Below are positions 40,701 to 53,860 of a DNA stretch of 64,000 nt, in pieces. Position numbers and translations under genes: made by a program. The stretch covers positions 127,005,546 to 127,069,545 of the forward strand of contig CM061229.1 in assembly GCA_030844895.1 (NCBI GenBank), read 5' to 3'. The notes beneath the pieces were generated by a model that saw nothing but the letters and a program-made list of their open reading frames with translations, made no database searches and had not been told where the DNA came from. Every line of letters begins with the position of its first letter. Position 1 is the first letter of the stretch. Source of the DNA: Ambrosia x helenae (taxonomy: Eukaryota > Streptophyta > Magnoliopsida > Asterales > Asteraceae).

Positions 40701-43419
40701 TGTCACACCCTCAAATTTCCACTGCGGGGTTTATACCGCGAGGCGCATGACAAACCAGGATCCCATAGCCATAAGTCACAGGAACGAACTCTAAATGCCC
40801 AAACCATTTAGTTCGTTTTCGAAAACCAAGTTTAGTTAAGCTGCGGAAGCGTAAACCAAATTTAAACCTTTTTAAAAATTATGCGCAAAACAATGCGCCC
40901 AAATTAAAACCATACGATAGCATAATATATAATTTATGTGTATGCCCGAGAGCCCGAATGCAGTGAAGTGTACAGTGCTTTCTAATCCTGGCACCGGAAG
41001 CTAACTACCTGCAAAAGCATGTAAATCGTGTGTCAACATAAAGCTGGTGAGTTCACAAAGTAAAGTAATTTAATATGCAAATGCGCTGGTTTCCAAAACC
41101 ACGTAAGTAAGTAAGTTGTGTTGGTGCCCGCACCGTGTAACCACTAGTTCATCGCATGTCAAGGGTAGCTAACCCATTCATGATAACTAACCGAATATAC
41201 CGAACTGCTATGTACTTGTAGCCACATAAGTGTGCCGCATGCCTGACATCATTGTCTATCCACAATGATAAAGTTTCGTTAAGTTATAGTTCACCCCCGC
41301 GCTCCCCGAGCCGGTGTGAGGTTTGTAAGACCTAATAGCGCTATCAACTAATAACCCGCTTGCCAACCCTGGCAACTCATTCGGTACGTGAGGACTTACA
41401 GATGATAGAAATGGTTTAGTTTATCAAGGACACAATTGCGAACTAGCAAAGTAACCGACCCTCATAAGGATCCATGGCATCCCAACCCGGGATGTGTAAG
41501 TAGTCCCAAACCGGACCAAAAAAATGTTAAGTAAAGTGTCTCATACCTGAGACGCATGCTTTTGAGAAAAAGAGTAGTGAAACTCACCTTAGGTCGCAAG
41601 TGAAAATCCAAATTCCACGAATAGTAACGTGCTACCGACTCCCTATTACAAATGTCACTAGGTGAGTATACGTGCGTAACCAACACACCATGTAACTCGT
41701 TTATCCCAGACTTTTAAAAGTTCAAAACCGTGTAGTGACACCTAATGACTCTACATGCTCAAGTATGTCCTACGTATCCCGTTGGTGATCATAGCAATTA
41801 TTATCAGTTTAATACATCAAATACATCTCATACAAGTTTCCACACAAGTACATGTCAATTACATACCACATAGAATTCCAATTAGTCATTTAAAGACCCC
41901 GTACACAATCTGCGTTTTTAGGACAGATTGTGCGCTGTGAAAAACAATTTATTTAAAATACTTAACGAATGAATTAGAGTCCCAAATTTTTACTGAATTT
42001 TATTTGGGATTCACTTGACAATACCTTTTTTTTTGTCTTAATTCCAAACACAAAAATTATGAAAATTCGTACAACACAGCTGTGTCCAGAAAATTTCCTC
42101 AACAGGTCAGTTTAGTAGGAAAATTCTTAAAAATTGTGTATTCATCCAAACGCGATGAATCCACTTGGAAAAGCTCTATTTTTCCAGTATTGACCTACTG
42201 TAAAAATTTCATAACCTAACTCCTTGTAAATCTCAAGTTATGACCATTTAAAGTTAGCCCAATTTACAAATCCGAAAATCTGATATGACCCCTAATCAAT
42301 TAAAATTCCAAAAACGACTCAAACGATGTCCAAATTCGATGGTTTTGCCCATTATGAAAAGCTAAGACCTTGTACATTACAATAATGCAAAGAAATCATC
42401 AAAACAATCGATTTAACAACCCGTTACAGCCCCTACAACACGTTCAAACGAATCTGCCAGAATCTTAAACTTGCATCCCAAGTAATCTACAAACCCTAAT
42501 TCCTCATAAACCTCCCTAATACATGTATAACACCTATAGTACTGATTAAACACCATATTAATCATAGCAAAACACATATGTTATCATGTGAAAACCCTAA
42601 TCATGGCTACTAATAACAATCATCATCAAATCATCAAGAACATCCAAGAACTCCTACACATACATACATGCGATTCTACATATATTATTTTTAGAGTTTT
42701 TAAAGTTTTTCAATCATTATAATTCATCAAAAAAAATCATAAGAACGTATACCTTGCGAAGGATTAAACTCCCTAGAGCCTTGAAATCAAACCCGAACTA
42801 GCTTGATTAGGTGAAGGATTACTTGATTGCTTGAAAACAAAGAGAGAGGGGGTGGGGGTGGTTCGCACGGCGCAAGGGGAAGGGAAAGGGGTAGGGTTTT
42901 ATCTTTTCCTTGCCTCCTAATTATAAAAGGGCTTTGCTTGTTCCCCAAGCAATTGGTATTAGGGCCCTTCTAGTCCATTAACTTGACCCGTTAACCATGT
43001 TCTAGCCCAATACCGGACCCAATATTATTAACCATTCTAAATTGAATAAAAACCATAGTTTTTATTATTACATAGCATATTACTCATGTTATGCACGTAA
43101 TTTGCATAATCTACGCATTACCTTTCAGTTAGGCGATCATTCACAAAAACATGTAATTCACATAAGCACGTACTTCATGTTCACCATAATTCAATTGTAT
43201 ATATTATTGCTATGTATGTCACATAATTCACCAACGTTTGGGATACAGGACTCATGTGTGTGTTTAACAAGGATTTTCCTACTTATAACATATGTTAACA
43301 TCATCTAACATATGTTAAACCTACTTAACTAATCCTAGTTAAGTATCTAGCCATGTATAAACATGTAAGTTAACTAGAGTTCAGTAAGAGTATTTAACCT
43401 GAAAATGCGGGGTGTCACA
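40701..43419 (-). repeat. 3' LTR of Tekay-like element A (2.72 kb)
   Basis: On the minus strand it begins TGTGACACCCCGC after a CTTGGGGATGA polypurine tract and ends AGGGTGTGACA at 40701. The first ~104 bp match 57864-57967, the start of element B's LTR, with three base differences by eye. Confidence 0.9.
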
Positions 43420-43548
43420 TCATCCCCAAGTTGAAAAGAATTTCGTCCCGAAATTCAGCAAGTAAACAATAAAGCCAGCTATAAAAATGTGTGCTTGGTT
43501 CCCGGATGTCACATCATCCCCAAGTTGAAAGGAATTTCTCCCCGAAAT

Positions 43549-46469
43549 TCACTTTGAAAGAGCTGCTTTATGTTCCGTGTTTGATCTATGTATGATTTCA
43601 GGTTCAGTAAAGAGGTGTGGGTATTTGAGCCGCATCTGATCTCTGCGCTCCCACATGTATTCCGGTCCTAGACGGGAATTCCACCGTACCTTAACAATAG
43701 GTTTAGTGCTTTGTCTGAGTTTCTTGACGCCCTGCTCAAGAATCTCCACTGGTTCTTCCACGAACCGTAGCTGATCGTCCACCTGGATCTCCTCCAGTGG
43801 CACTACCATTGTCGTATCGGATAAGCATTTCTTCAAGTTTGAGACGTGGAATACATTATGCACTCCACTGAGTTCATCTGGTAAATTCGGCTGGTAAACT
43901 ACCGGACCAATCCTTTTAACAATCTCGAAAGGTCCAACGTATCGGGGATTTAACTTCCCTCGTTTCCCAAAGCGTATCACTCCTTTCTAAGGTGACACCT
44001 TTAGCAAAACCTTGTCCCCAATCTGGAACTCCAAAGGTTTTCTACGTTAGTCAGCATAACTTTTCTGTCGATCCCGAGCAGCAGCCATCCGATTTCTAAT
44101 TTGCACTCTCTTCTCAGAAGTTTCGTGCACTAGTTCGGGACCTGTTAGTTGGCTATCCCCAACCTCAGTCCAACAGATAGGAGACTTACACTTGCGCCCG
44201 TAAAGTGCCTCGAAAGGCGCACACTGTATCGAAGGGTGGTAACTGTTGTTGTAAGAGAATTCGATTAAGGGCAAGTGCTTATCCCAGTTATTACCAAAGT
44301 CCACCACGCATGCTCGTAGCAGATCCTCTAATGTTTGGATGGTACGTTCACTTTGCCCATCCGTCTGTGGGTGATAGGCTGTGCTCATATCAAGACGAGT
44401 TCCTAAAGCATCTTGGAGAGTAGTCCAGAAACGAGAAGTGAATCGCCCATCGCGATCAGATATAATGGAAGTAGGCACCCCATGCCTAGAGACTATCTCC
44501 TTGATGTATAGGTTCGCCAGCTTTTCTAACGAATCCGTTTCTTTTATTGCCAGGAAGTGGGCCGATTTGGTTAAACGGTCCACGATAACCCAAATCATGT
44601 TATGGCCCGTTGGCGTTCTAGGAAGCTTTGTAATGAAGTCCATGGAAATTCCATCCCATTTCCACATCGGAATCTCTGGTTGTTGGAGTAGGCCTGAAGG
44701 TTTTTGATATTCAATCTTAACCTTCGCACAAGTCAAGCACTTACTAACATAAGTGGCTATCTCGGCTTTCATGTTTGGCCACCAGTATAGAGTCTTAAGA
44801 TCTTGGTACATCTTGTCCGAACCAGGATGTACCGAATAGCGAGAGGTATGTGCTTCATCGAGCACCAGTTGTCTGAGATCCCCAAATCGTGGTATCCAGA
44901 CTCGATCCATGAAGTACTGCAGACCGTCTGTTCTCAGTTCTAAGTGCTTATCTGCACCATGTAGGGTCTCAAGCCCGATGTTTTCTTCCTTCAATGCCTC
45001 ACCCTGGGTTTCACGTATCTTATCAGGAAGGTTAGAGTGAATGGTGAGTTGTAAGGCTCGCACTCTTTTGGGTTTCGTTTCCTTTCGACTGAGGGCATCA
45101 GCTACTATGTTAGCTTTCCCTGGATGATACTTGATGGCACAGTCATAATCGTTCAAAAGTTCAACCCAGCGACGTTGTCGTATGTTCAGCACTTTCTGAT
45201 CGAACATATGCTGAAGGCTCTTGTGATCAGTGAAAATTGTGCACTTTGTTCCATAGAGGTAGTGCCTCCAGATTTTGAGAGCGAAAACCACCGCTCCCAG
45301 TTTCAAATCATGAGTGGGGTAATTCTTCTCATGGATCTTCAGTTGCCGCGATGCATATGCAATTACCTTATCACGTTGCATCAGTACGCACCCTAAACCT
45401 TGGATAGACGCATCACAATATACTACAAAGTCCTCTGTACCCTCAGGCAATGATAATATCGGTGCGCTGCAAAGTTTGGACTTTAGTAGCTGAAAGACGA
45501 ATTCTTGGGCATCTCCCCACTTATACGTAATACCTTTCTGCGTTAGGGCGGTGAGAGGTTGAGCGATCTTAGAAAATCCCTCAATAAACCTGCGATAATA
45601 TCCCGCGAGACCAAGAAATTGGCGCACTTCAGTAGGGGTCCTAGGAGCCTCCCACTTTTTGATAGCGTCAATCTTGGCTGGGTCCACATGTATTCCTGCC
45701 TCGTTGACCACATGCCCAAGGAATTGGACCTCTCGAATCCAAAAATCACATTTAGAAAACTTTGCATACAGCTGCTCATTCCTCAGTAGTTCCAAGATTA
45801 GCCGCAGGTGCTGCTCGTGCTCCTCCCTGCTCTTGGAGTAAATCAATATGTCATCTATGAACACTATGACGAATTTGTCCAAGTAGGGCTTGCACACACG
45901 GTTCATTAGATCCATGAACACAGCCGGTGCATTAGTTAGCCCACATGGCATTACCAAAAACTCATAATGTCCATAACGAGTTCGAAACGCCGTCTTTGCC
46001 ACATCCTCTTCTCGGACTCTCAGTAGATGGTATCCTGACCTCAAGTCAATCTTAGAGTAGAAGCTCGACCCTTGCAGTTGGTCAAACAAATCATCAATAC
46101 GAGGCAAAGGATATCGGTTCTTAATCGTTACCTTGTTCAACTCCCGATAATCTATGCACATACGAAAGCTCCCATCTTTCTTCCTAACAAACAGAACTGG
46201 AGCTCCCCATGGCGAAGAACTAGGTCTAATGAAACCCCTATCCAATAGCTCTTGGAGTTGGGTAGATAGTTCTTGAAGTTCACCTGGTGCTAAACGGTAT
46301 GGTGCGCGTGCAACTGGCGCTGCTCCAGGTGCAAGGTCAATCTGGAACTCCACTTGACGAACGGGTGGAAGTCCAGGTAATTCCTCTGGGAAGACATCTG
46401 GGAAGTCTCGGACCACTGGGATGTCCTCAATTCTAGTTTCGGTTTTCGGCTCGAGTATCAGATATGTTA
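43549..46469 (-). pseudogene. Tekay-like pol A: reverse transcriptase, RNase H, integrase, chromodomain
   Basis: The main open part is 46416-44047. Reverse transcriptase has [20 protein letters not shown] and catalytic FIDDILIYS; RNase H has [15 protein letters not shown] and FTDHKSL. Integrase has the HHCC region ending CLTCAK, core MDFITKLP and [24 protein letters not shown] and [14 protein letters not shown]. The last part (VRWNSRLGPEYMWERRDQM) is chromodomain-like, which in chromoviruses steers integration. TAA at 44047-44049 and TAG at 43987-43989 interrupt the frame; element B has sense codons at both sites. A one-base shift near 46440-46470 separates pol from protease. MPCGLTNAP and GYHLLRV differ from B's MPFGLTNAP and GYHQLRV. 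Confidence 0.92.
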
Positions 46470-47161
46470 GCCAAAATGGCCGGACAGCCCTTGCGAATAC
46501 ACTTCTGGGCCTTCAGATAGGAGATGATGCCTACCATGGCACCACCACGATCACCCTGTATAGATAAAGTTCTCCACTTAGGAGGGGGAATACGAAAAAT
46601 CTTCTCCTGACAGAGAATTTCAGCGTGTTGCTTGGACAACCAGTCCATGCCAACCACGAGATCAAAGCTTCCAAGGGTGATAGGTAGAATGTTGATGGCA
46701 AACGATTGCCCATCCAACTCGAGCTTACAGTCACGATGAATATGGGTTACCTCAACAGGCTTTCCATCAGCCAGTTCAATAGAGTATGGAGTATCTCGAA
46801 GAGTAGGAACCATCCCTAATTGTTTACTAAGTTTTGATGAAACAAAACTATAGTCCGCACCAGTATCATATAAGATAGAAGCAAGAGTGTCGTTCAAGGA
46901 GCACGTACCCATCACGACATTGTTATCAGTCCTAGCTTTCCCCAGGCCAGTCACAAATGCTTTTCCCCGAGCCCCGTTGTTGTTGCTACCGTTACGGTTG
47001 TTGTTGTTGCAGGACTTATACCTCACACTATCCCACGTTCTCTTGCTATCACCAATAGTAGAGAATGAAGCACCATGCTTCAGAAAAGTACCATGATCGG
47101 CAGTCTCATCTGTGAGTTTGCGAGTCAAGTGAAAGATTTGTAGGTGAGCTGCAGTGGCCAA
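46433..47161 (-). pseudogene. Tekay-like gag C-terminus and aspartic protease A
   Basis: The frame holds the Asn-rich end of gag (CNNNNRNGSNNNGARGKAF) and then the protease: LYDTGADYSFVSS with DTG at residues 99-101, and FDLVVGMDWLS further on. The CCHC knuckle expected before the Asn-rich stretch is not visible, so gag has been shortened. Its end overlaps the pol region in another frame, as a result of the indel near 46440-46470. Confidence 0.85.
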
Positions 47162-48228
47162 GCCACAAATCTGAGGGGCCCACCCTTTCGGTATAAAGTT
47201 CGATCCATTTGTAAGGTAGGTTAAATAGATTTGAGCCTATAGTGGCTATCTCCTATAGCCTGGTAGTGTAGGCGTCGATCTCAGACCCATCCGTCTTTAT
47301 ATAACAAAATTTCTGGATTTCACCACAGGGTGTTACGTTCTCCTTCCAGGTATCTGTAACTCATCGAGTGTGCATGTAGCGTACATTACTCCATCTTGCC
47401 TGGGACAAATGCACATGGCAAAGACTTATACTATCGAAGCAATCAGACGGTCTCCTTCAGTTCCGTTGGAGTTATCGAGGTTTACAACCAATAAAAGGCC
47501 TGAAAATACGATGTGCGTTCAAGGTATAAGAAAGTTCAAATGTGGAAGTCAGGGGAAAAGAATGATTTAGCAAAATAGATCTTTACTAGCTTGGAAAGAT
47601 GCGAGGGCCTCAACCACCCTATCGTTGATCATAAGAACTCAGTCTTATCTAAGTTAGCAAAGGGAAATGAAAGAAAAGATAGGTAAGAAAAGGTAAGAGC
47701 CAATCGTCGCCATGCTCTATCTAGATAGTAGAGCCCTCATCCTCACTTCCATGTGCTCGTCCTGCTCAGGTTCCCCTTCCATCTCTTATCCTTCCTCTTT
47801 TGCGATGTCAGTGTTATATGGTTCTCATCACGTACAATCTCCTTCTCTAGTCCTATGTGAACCAGTTTAGTGGTAAGCTGTACCACTCGTTCCTCCAATC
47901 GTGGCTATCAGCCATTAGTAGGTTTCATCCTCCCTTGTGATGTTGCATTACATCGCAGGCTTTACGTAACTCCCCAAGAGTGTGTGTAACAAGTCCCGAT
48001 CTAATGTGTTCCCATGAATCTACCATATACTTATGAGAAAACAAGGATATGCAGTCATACGTTCGCCCGCTCATACTAGGCGTAAGGTACTAAGGTAAGT
48101 AATAAGTTCTACTTGTGTATTCCAGTCCCGTCTGTGTTACGAATGGAAGTAAGAAGGATCAAGTAACAAGGAACAAAAACTAATTGTCTCCTTGCTAGGT
48201 GACAAAAGATAAGTCTCAGCATTCGAAT
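47162..48228. other. Spacer between the two facing Tekay-like elements, nothing recognised
   Basis: No LTR, PBS or coding region is visible. Short similar strings (GTAACTC..CGAGTGTGCATGTA near 47356 and GTAACTCCCCAAGAGTGTGTGTAA near 47967) hint at decayed gag or 5' leader DNA. Confidence 0.45.
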
Positions 48229-50724
48229 TCCCAGAGGAATTACCTGGACTTCCACCTGTTCGTCAAGTGGAGTTCCAGATTGACCTTGCACCTGGAGCAG
48301 CGCCAGTTGCACGCGCACCGTACCGTTTAGCACCAGGGGAGCTTCAAGAACTATCTACCCAACTCCAAGAGCTATTGGATAGGAGTTTTATTAGGCCCAG
48401 TTCTTCACCATGGGGAGCTCCAGTTCTGTTTGTTAAGAAGAAAGATGGGAGCTTTCGTATGTGCATAGATTATCGGGAGTTGAACAAGGTAACGATTAAG
48501 AACCGATATCCTTTGCCTCGTATTGATGACTTGTTTGACCAACTGCAAGGGTCGAGCTTCTACTCTAAGATTGACTTGAGGTCGGGGTACCATCAGCTGA
48601 GAGTCCGAGAAGAGGATGTGGCGAAAACGGCGTTTCGAACCCGTTATGGACATTATGAGTTTTTGGTTATGCCATTTGGGCTAACTAATGCACCTGCGGT
48701 GTTCATGGATCTAATGAACCGTGTGTGCAAGCCTTACTTGGACAAATTCGTCATAGTGTTCATAGATGACATATTGATCTATTCCAAGAGCAGGGAGGAG
48801 CACGAGCAGCACCTGCGGTTAATCTTGGAACTACTGAGGAATGAGCAGCTGTATGCAAAGTTTTCTAAATGTGATTTTTGGATTCGAGAGGTCCAATTCC
48901 TTGGGCATGTGGTCAACAAGGCAGGGATACATGTGGACCCAGCCAAGATTGACGCTATCAAAAGTGGGAGGCTCCTAGGACCCCTACTGAAGTGCGCCAA
49001 TTTCTTGGTCTCACGGGATATTATCGCAGGTTTATTGAGGGATTTTCTAAGATCGCTCAACCTCTCACCGCCCTAACGCAGAAGGGTATTACGTATAAGT
49101 GGGGAGATGACCAAGAATCTGCCTTTCAGCTACTAAAGTCCAAACTTTGCAGTGCACCGATATTATCGTTGCCTGAGGGTACAGAGGACTTTGTAGTATA
49201 TTGTGATGCGTCTACCCAAGGCTTAGGGTGCGTACTGATGCAACGTGATAAGGTAATTGCATATGCATCGCGACAACTGAAGGTCCATGAGAAGAACTAC
49301 CCCACTCATGATTTGGAACTGGGAGCGGTAGTTTTCGCTCTCAAAATCTGGAGACACTACCTCTATGGAACCAAGTGCACTATTTTCACTGACCACAAGA
49401 GCCTTCAGCATATATTTGACCAAAAGGTACTAAACATACGGCAACGTCGTTGGTTGAACTTTTGAACGATTATGACTGTGCCATCAAGTATCATCCAGGG
49501 AAAGCTAACGTAGTGGCTGATGCCCTCAGTCGAAAGGAAACGAAACCCAAAAGAGTGCGAGCCTTACAACTCACCATTCACTCTAACCTTCCTGATAAGA
49601 TACGTGAAGCCCAGGGTGAGGCATTTAAGGAAGAAAACATCGGGCTTGAGACCCTACATGGTGCAGATAAGCACTTAGAACTAAGAACAGACGGTCTGCA
49701 GTACTTCATGAATCGAGTCTGGATACCACGATTTGGGGATCTCAGACAACTGGTGCTCGATGAAGCACATACCTCCCGCTATTCGGTACATCCTGGTTCG
49801 GACAAGATGTATCAAGATCTTAAGACTCTATACTGGTGGCCAAACATGAAAGCCGAGATAGCCACTTATGTTAGTAAGTGCTTGACTGGTGCGAAGGTTA
49901 AGATTGAATATCAAAAACCTTCAGGCCTACTCCAACAACCAGAGATTCCAATGTGGAAATGGGATGGAATTTCCATGGACTTCATTACAAAGCTTCCTAC
50001 AACGCCAACGGGCCATAACATGATTTGGGTTATCGTGGACCGTTTAACCAAATCGGCCCACTTCCTGGCAATAAAAGAAACGGATTCGTTAGAAAAGCTG
50101 GCGAACCTATACATCAAGGAGATAGTCTCTAGGCATGGGGTGCCTACTTCCATTATATCTGATCGCGATGGGCGATTCACTTCTCGTTTCTGGACTACTC
50201 TCCAAGATGCTTTAGGAACTCGTCTTGATATGAGCACAGCCTATCACCCACAGACGGATGGACAAAGTGAACGTACCATCCAAACATTAGAGGATCTGCT
50301 ACGAGCATGCGTGGTGGACTTTGGTAATAACTGGGATAAGCACTTGCCCTTAATCGAATTCTCTTACAACAACAGTTACCACACTTCGATACAGTGTGCG
50401 CCTTTCGAGGCACTTTACGGGCGCAAGTGTAGGTCTCCTATCTGTTGGACTGAGGTTGGGGATAGCCACCTAACAGGTCCCGAACTAGTGCACGAAACTT
50501 CTGAGAAGATAGTGCAAATTAGAAATCGGATGGCTGCTGCTTGGGATCGACAGAAAAGTTATGCTGACAAACGTCGAAAACCTTTGGAGTTCCAGGTTGG
50601 GGACAAGGTTTTGTTAAAGGTGTCACCGTGGAAAGGAGTGATACGCTTTGGGAAACGAGGGAAGTTAAATCCCAGATACGTCGGACCTTTCGAGATCGTT
50701 AAAAGGATTGGTTCGGTAGCTTAC
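48229..50724 (+). pseudogene. Tekay-like pol B, first part (reverse transcriptase to integrase)
   Basis: Same domains as [69 protein letters not shown] and [12 protein letters not shown]. Two one-base losses shift the frame: in an A-run near 48959-48962 (four A against five in A) and in a G-run near 49453 (two G against three). After each, another frame continues the protein. In the integrase zinc region the last Cys pair reads CLTGAK where A has CLTCAK, so one zinc ligand is lost. The frame is then cut by the insertion at 50725. Confidence 0.92.
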
Positions 50725-50968
50725 TGATGTGTCGTAAAACACATCTATTCTCTTATGTATTTTTTGTTATAATTGAGTCTTTTGTATATAGTTTTTAGTA
50801 GTTTTAGGCGTGTATTCGTTTGTTGGCCTATTTTTGTCATTGTATAGATTTTTATTAATTTTTAGTACTTATTTATTTATTTTATATTTTAGTAGGTGTT
50901 CGTATGGACGTTGGAGCGTAAACGATGAACTTTGGTCAAGCCAAGAACACCCGAGCGTAAAGCACGGA

Positions 50969-51002
<34 letters not shown>

Positions 51003-52319
51003 GAAAAAAAAAAGTTGTAAGCTTGGGCCGAAGCCCAAGCCATAATTCAAAGAAAAGGTCGGTGCACGATATGTTTGACATTGACGGCGGCATATTATCA
51101 ACAAATTCACAATTCAACATATCATTGAATCGCACTGTAACAAAAGTCAAACGGTCAAATAGGGTGACGAGCGAACGAGCACGGAAGGAGAAAAGGCCAC
51201 GGGCACGTTAAAGATCAATAGCCAGCGAGCCTTGGGTTAGGTTTAGTTTTCGCTTTATATTTTTATAGACATGATGAAATTGTTTTTTATAAACTTTGAA
51301 TTTATGTTTCTAATTATAATTATGAACTAGACTTTTATGGTTGCTTAGGTTTATGAACTAGACACATTATTTGCAGTTTTTAATGATTCTTGGTTTTTAA
51401 TTTTGATGTGTAGGATTACATGATTTTTATTTCTATTGTTGGATTTGATATATGTGTGTTGGTGTTAATTTTATTTGAAGTTTGTTTATTGGTTTTGTGG
51501 AGCTAGGCATGTAGAGATACCCCCTAGGTCTATAAATCAATCTAGTTCGTCAACTTAGGTTAGCGTGCTAGTATTTGGAGTTGGAGTACGACACAAGTAT
51601 AACAAACTAATATAATAAATTTAACTAAGACGTGCAGTCCATTCTTGAGGGTGAGAAATCTAACTCGAGTTTGCTAGGTAACTAACTAGGCATTGTTCGG
51701 TAGTTGGCAAGCGCTAGGGCGGGAGTCGCTACTTGTTCGTGTTTAGAGTTTTCCTAGGTTTTCTTTAGTAGAGTTTAAGTCTGCTTCATAGTTTAAGGGT
51801 TTTAATCCAGGAGAGGTTTTAATCTGATTTCTGTGGGATTTCGGTACGCTAGGGCGATCCGGATCCATCTTAGCATTTCTGCACTTGTCCCGCCTTAAGT
51901 CTAGTGAGCTATCTTTGACAGGAGGTTTATTAGATAAGAATAGGGTCTCAAGTTAATTACCAGATTCAGGATTTATTGCTAGTATCTAGGGATTTTACCT
52001 AAGTAACCAGCCTTCTTCCTATCCGATTTCTCCAAGTTCCTAGGTTCGTATAAGCAATTGAGGTTATTTTGTTTATATTTAGTTTCTTTTAAGTTTATAA
52101 TTAGTAGTTTAAAATACCCCCCATTTAAGTATATATTTATTTAGGCTAGTATTCGGTATAGGTTGTGATCTAGAGTTGCATTCGCGTCTTTGGGTTCGAA
52201 ACTCGGTCTTATCTGTTTACTGCTTTGCGACCGGTACACTTGCCGTGCGTGTGTAGTTTTTAGGTGAGTCGTTTTAATTAGAACTTGTGTTATTTATATA
52301 TATACATTTACACACATCA
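50725..52319 (+). repeat. 5' LTR of the Athila-like element (1595 bp)
   Basis: Limits come from the TSD and PBS. It contains an (AAT)n stretch near 50969-50999. A block at about 50968-51155 does not match the other LTR. Confidence 0.92.
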
Positions 52320-52325
52320 AGTTTT

Positions 52326-52343
52326 TGGCGCCGTTGCCGGGGA
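52326..52343 (+). other. Primer-binding site of the Athila-like element
   Basis: TGGCGCCGTTGCCGGGGA, six bases after the LTR end; typical of Athila-type plant elements. Confidence 0.92.
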
Positions 52344-52477
52344 CGCAATTGGCATTCTGGATAATTTCCCAAACCGTTTGTCTGGTCTTTTAATTTGTAA
52401 ATAGTTTTTGTTTTTTCCTGTAATTATTATTTTTTATTTTTTATTTGTTTTTATTCGTAATATATATTTTTTTTAAC

Positions 52478-53860
52478 ATGTGTGAGATCTGTGGAGGGCC
52501 CCATTTTACTATAAAATGCCCAAATTCATCGGGGTATTCCGCAGATTACTATGCTAACACGTATTTGCAGCCGCAGCCATATCAGTCATACCAGCCTTCA
52601 CATCCACAGGCTAACCGGTGGTTTAACCCTGCAACATCTGAGTCACTAGATAGAATAAAAAGTCGGCCTGATCGTCTACAAGCTAAGATGTATGAGGAAA
52701 GGCATGGTGGGAGCTCGTCAGAGTATCCACCTAGCCAACATTTTTATCAACATCCCGATTATCGGGATGTCTCGTCTCACACTAGACCCGATTTTGCCGC
52801 CTTACTTGCTAAACAACAGCTCATGCTCGAGGATATCGATTCTTTGCTATCCAAGCGCACCGACTCTTTGAGGGAACAAGATGCGGCACTTAAAAGGCTA
52901 GAGGCTCAGGTAGATGAACTGAAGACCATAATGGACGTTGAAGTCCCACCTCCAGTTCAGCAAGTTTATTTCACAAATGATGACCCAGACGAGATGGTAA
53001 CATTTACATTACCTGATTGTATTAGTCCCGTTGCTGAAACTGTTTGTCCTTACTCATCTGATTCTGTGCATGATTTAACTGACCCATATGATTCTTTACA
53101 CTTGTCTTGTGAGGATGATATTTTGCAGGATTCAGGGTTAGAGCCAGAGACCATAATGGACGCCTTAGTCCCACCTCCGGTTCAACAGGATGAGCAGCCT
53201 TGCCAGATCTCTAGTTCAGTAGCATACCCTTGGGAGGCAGATGTCTGGAGTGATGATGAGGAGATAGAAAGGATAGCTTGGGACGCGCATAGGAAAGCCA
53301 TGATGGAGAAGATAGGGGAGACTGAGGAAGATATGGACTTTTCAGAATCCACAGGCTGGCTGTTTGAGGAAGAAGTGGTGGAAGAGGAAGACACCACTGA
53401 CCTGCTTGAAGAAGCAGCTGATGGAGAAGCAGAGTTTGGTGACGAGTTGGTTGATTTGACAGCTCCAGAAGTGGACAAAGATTTTGAACAAGTGTCACCA
53501 AACAAGGAAGATGAGAAAGAAGCAGTGGTGGAAGAAGAAGAACACCACAGCCGGCCCGTGCAGGCATTGGATATTACACTGCTAGTAGTGCCACCACCAT
53601 GGCCACCACCACGGGAGAAGGCGAAGAGGCACCTGGACCGACACAGGGTAAGGGTCAGGAGTTGTAGAGACAACAAATCCCCACATTACATGCCAAGAAT
53701 CAGGTTTGGTCCAGGTAAATTTAAATATTGGTGGCCCGACCCATTTAAATTTGATAAAATATTTTTCAATTCCACTAATGTAATTTTACTAAATAACATG
53801 GATCGGGTGGAATTAAACGGGTTGGATCGGGTCCAGATAAAAGAGAAGCCCCCTGATTAA
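52478..53860 (+). CDS. Acidic gag-like protein with N-terminal CCHC knuckle (460 aa)
   Basis: I chose the ATG at 52478 because MCEICGGPHFTIKCP, a CX2CX3HX4C knuckle, begins there; an in-frame ATG at 52445 would add only 11 hydrophobic residues. After the knuckle come a Tyr/Gln/Pro-rich stretch, a predicted coiled coil (LLSKRTDSLREQDAALKRLE and following), and a long Asp/Glu-rich region. The segment TIMD..VPPPVQQ occurs twice, about 75 residues apart. A Pro-rich and then Arg-rich part (WPPPREKAKRHLDRHRVRVR) precedes a C-terminus with aromatic WWPDPFKF. There is no RT, protease or integrase motif. The knuckle resembles the C-terminal knuckle of Athila Gag; the rest matches nothing I can name. 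The frame is open throughout. It may bind element RNA, which is inference only. Confidence 0.75.
   Translation: MCEICGGPHFTIKCPNSSGYSADYYANTYLQPQPYQSYQPSHPQANRWFNPATSESLDRIKSRPDRLQAKMYEERHGGSSSEYPPSQHFYQHPDYRDVSSHTRPDFAALLAKQQLMLEDIDSLLSKRTDSLREQDAALKRLEAQVDELKTIMDVEVPPPVQQVYFTNDDPDEMVTFTLPDCISPVAETVCPYSSDSVHDLTDPYDSLHLSCEDDILQDSGLEPETIMDALVPPPVQQDEQPCQISSSVAYPWEADVWSDDEEIERIAWDAHRKAMMEKIGETEEDMDFSESTGWLFEEEVVEEEDTTDLLEEAADGEAEFGDELVDLTAPEVDKDFEQVSPNKEDEKEAVVEEEEHHSRPVQALDITLLVVPPPWPPPREKAKRHLDRHRVRVRSCRDNKSPHYMPRIRFGPGKFKYWWPDPFKFDKIFFNSTNVILLNNMDRVELNGLDRVQIKEKPPD

Larger units (their letters stand above)
40701..47161 (-). mobile_element. Tekay/Del-like Ty3/Gypsy element A (3' LTR, pol, protease; 5' end missing)
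   Basis: From right to left: the end of gag with protease, reverse transcriptase, RNase H, integrase, a C-terminal chromodomain-like region, a duplicated polypurine region and a 2.72-kb LTR. This order and the chromodomain place it in the chromovirus Tekay/Del group. The 5' LTR and most of gag are absent right of 47161. The coding region has one frameshift and two in-frame stops. Confidence 0.93.
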
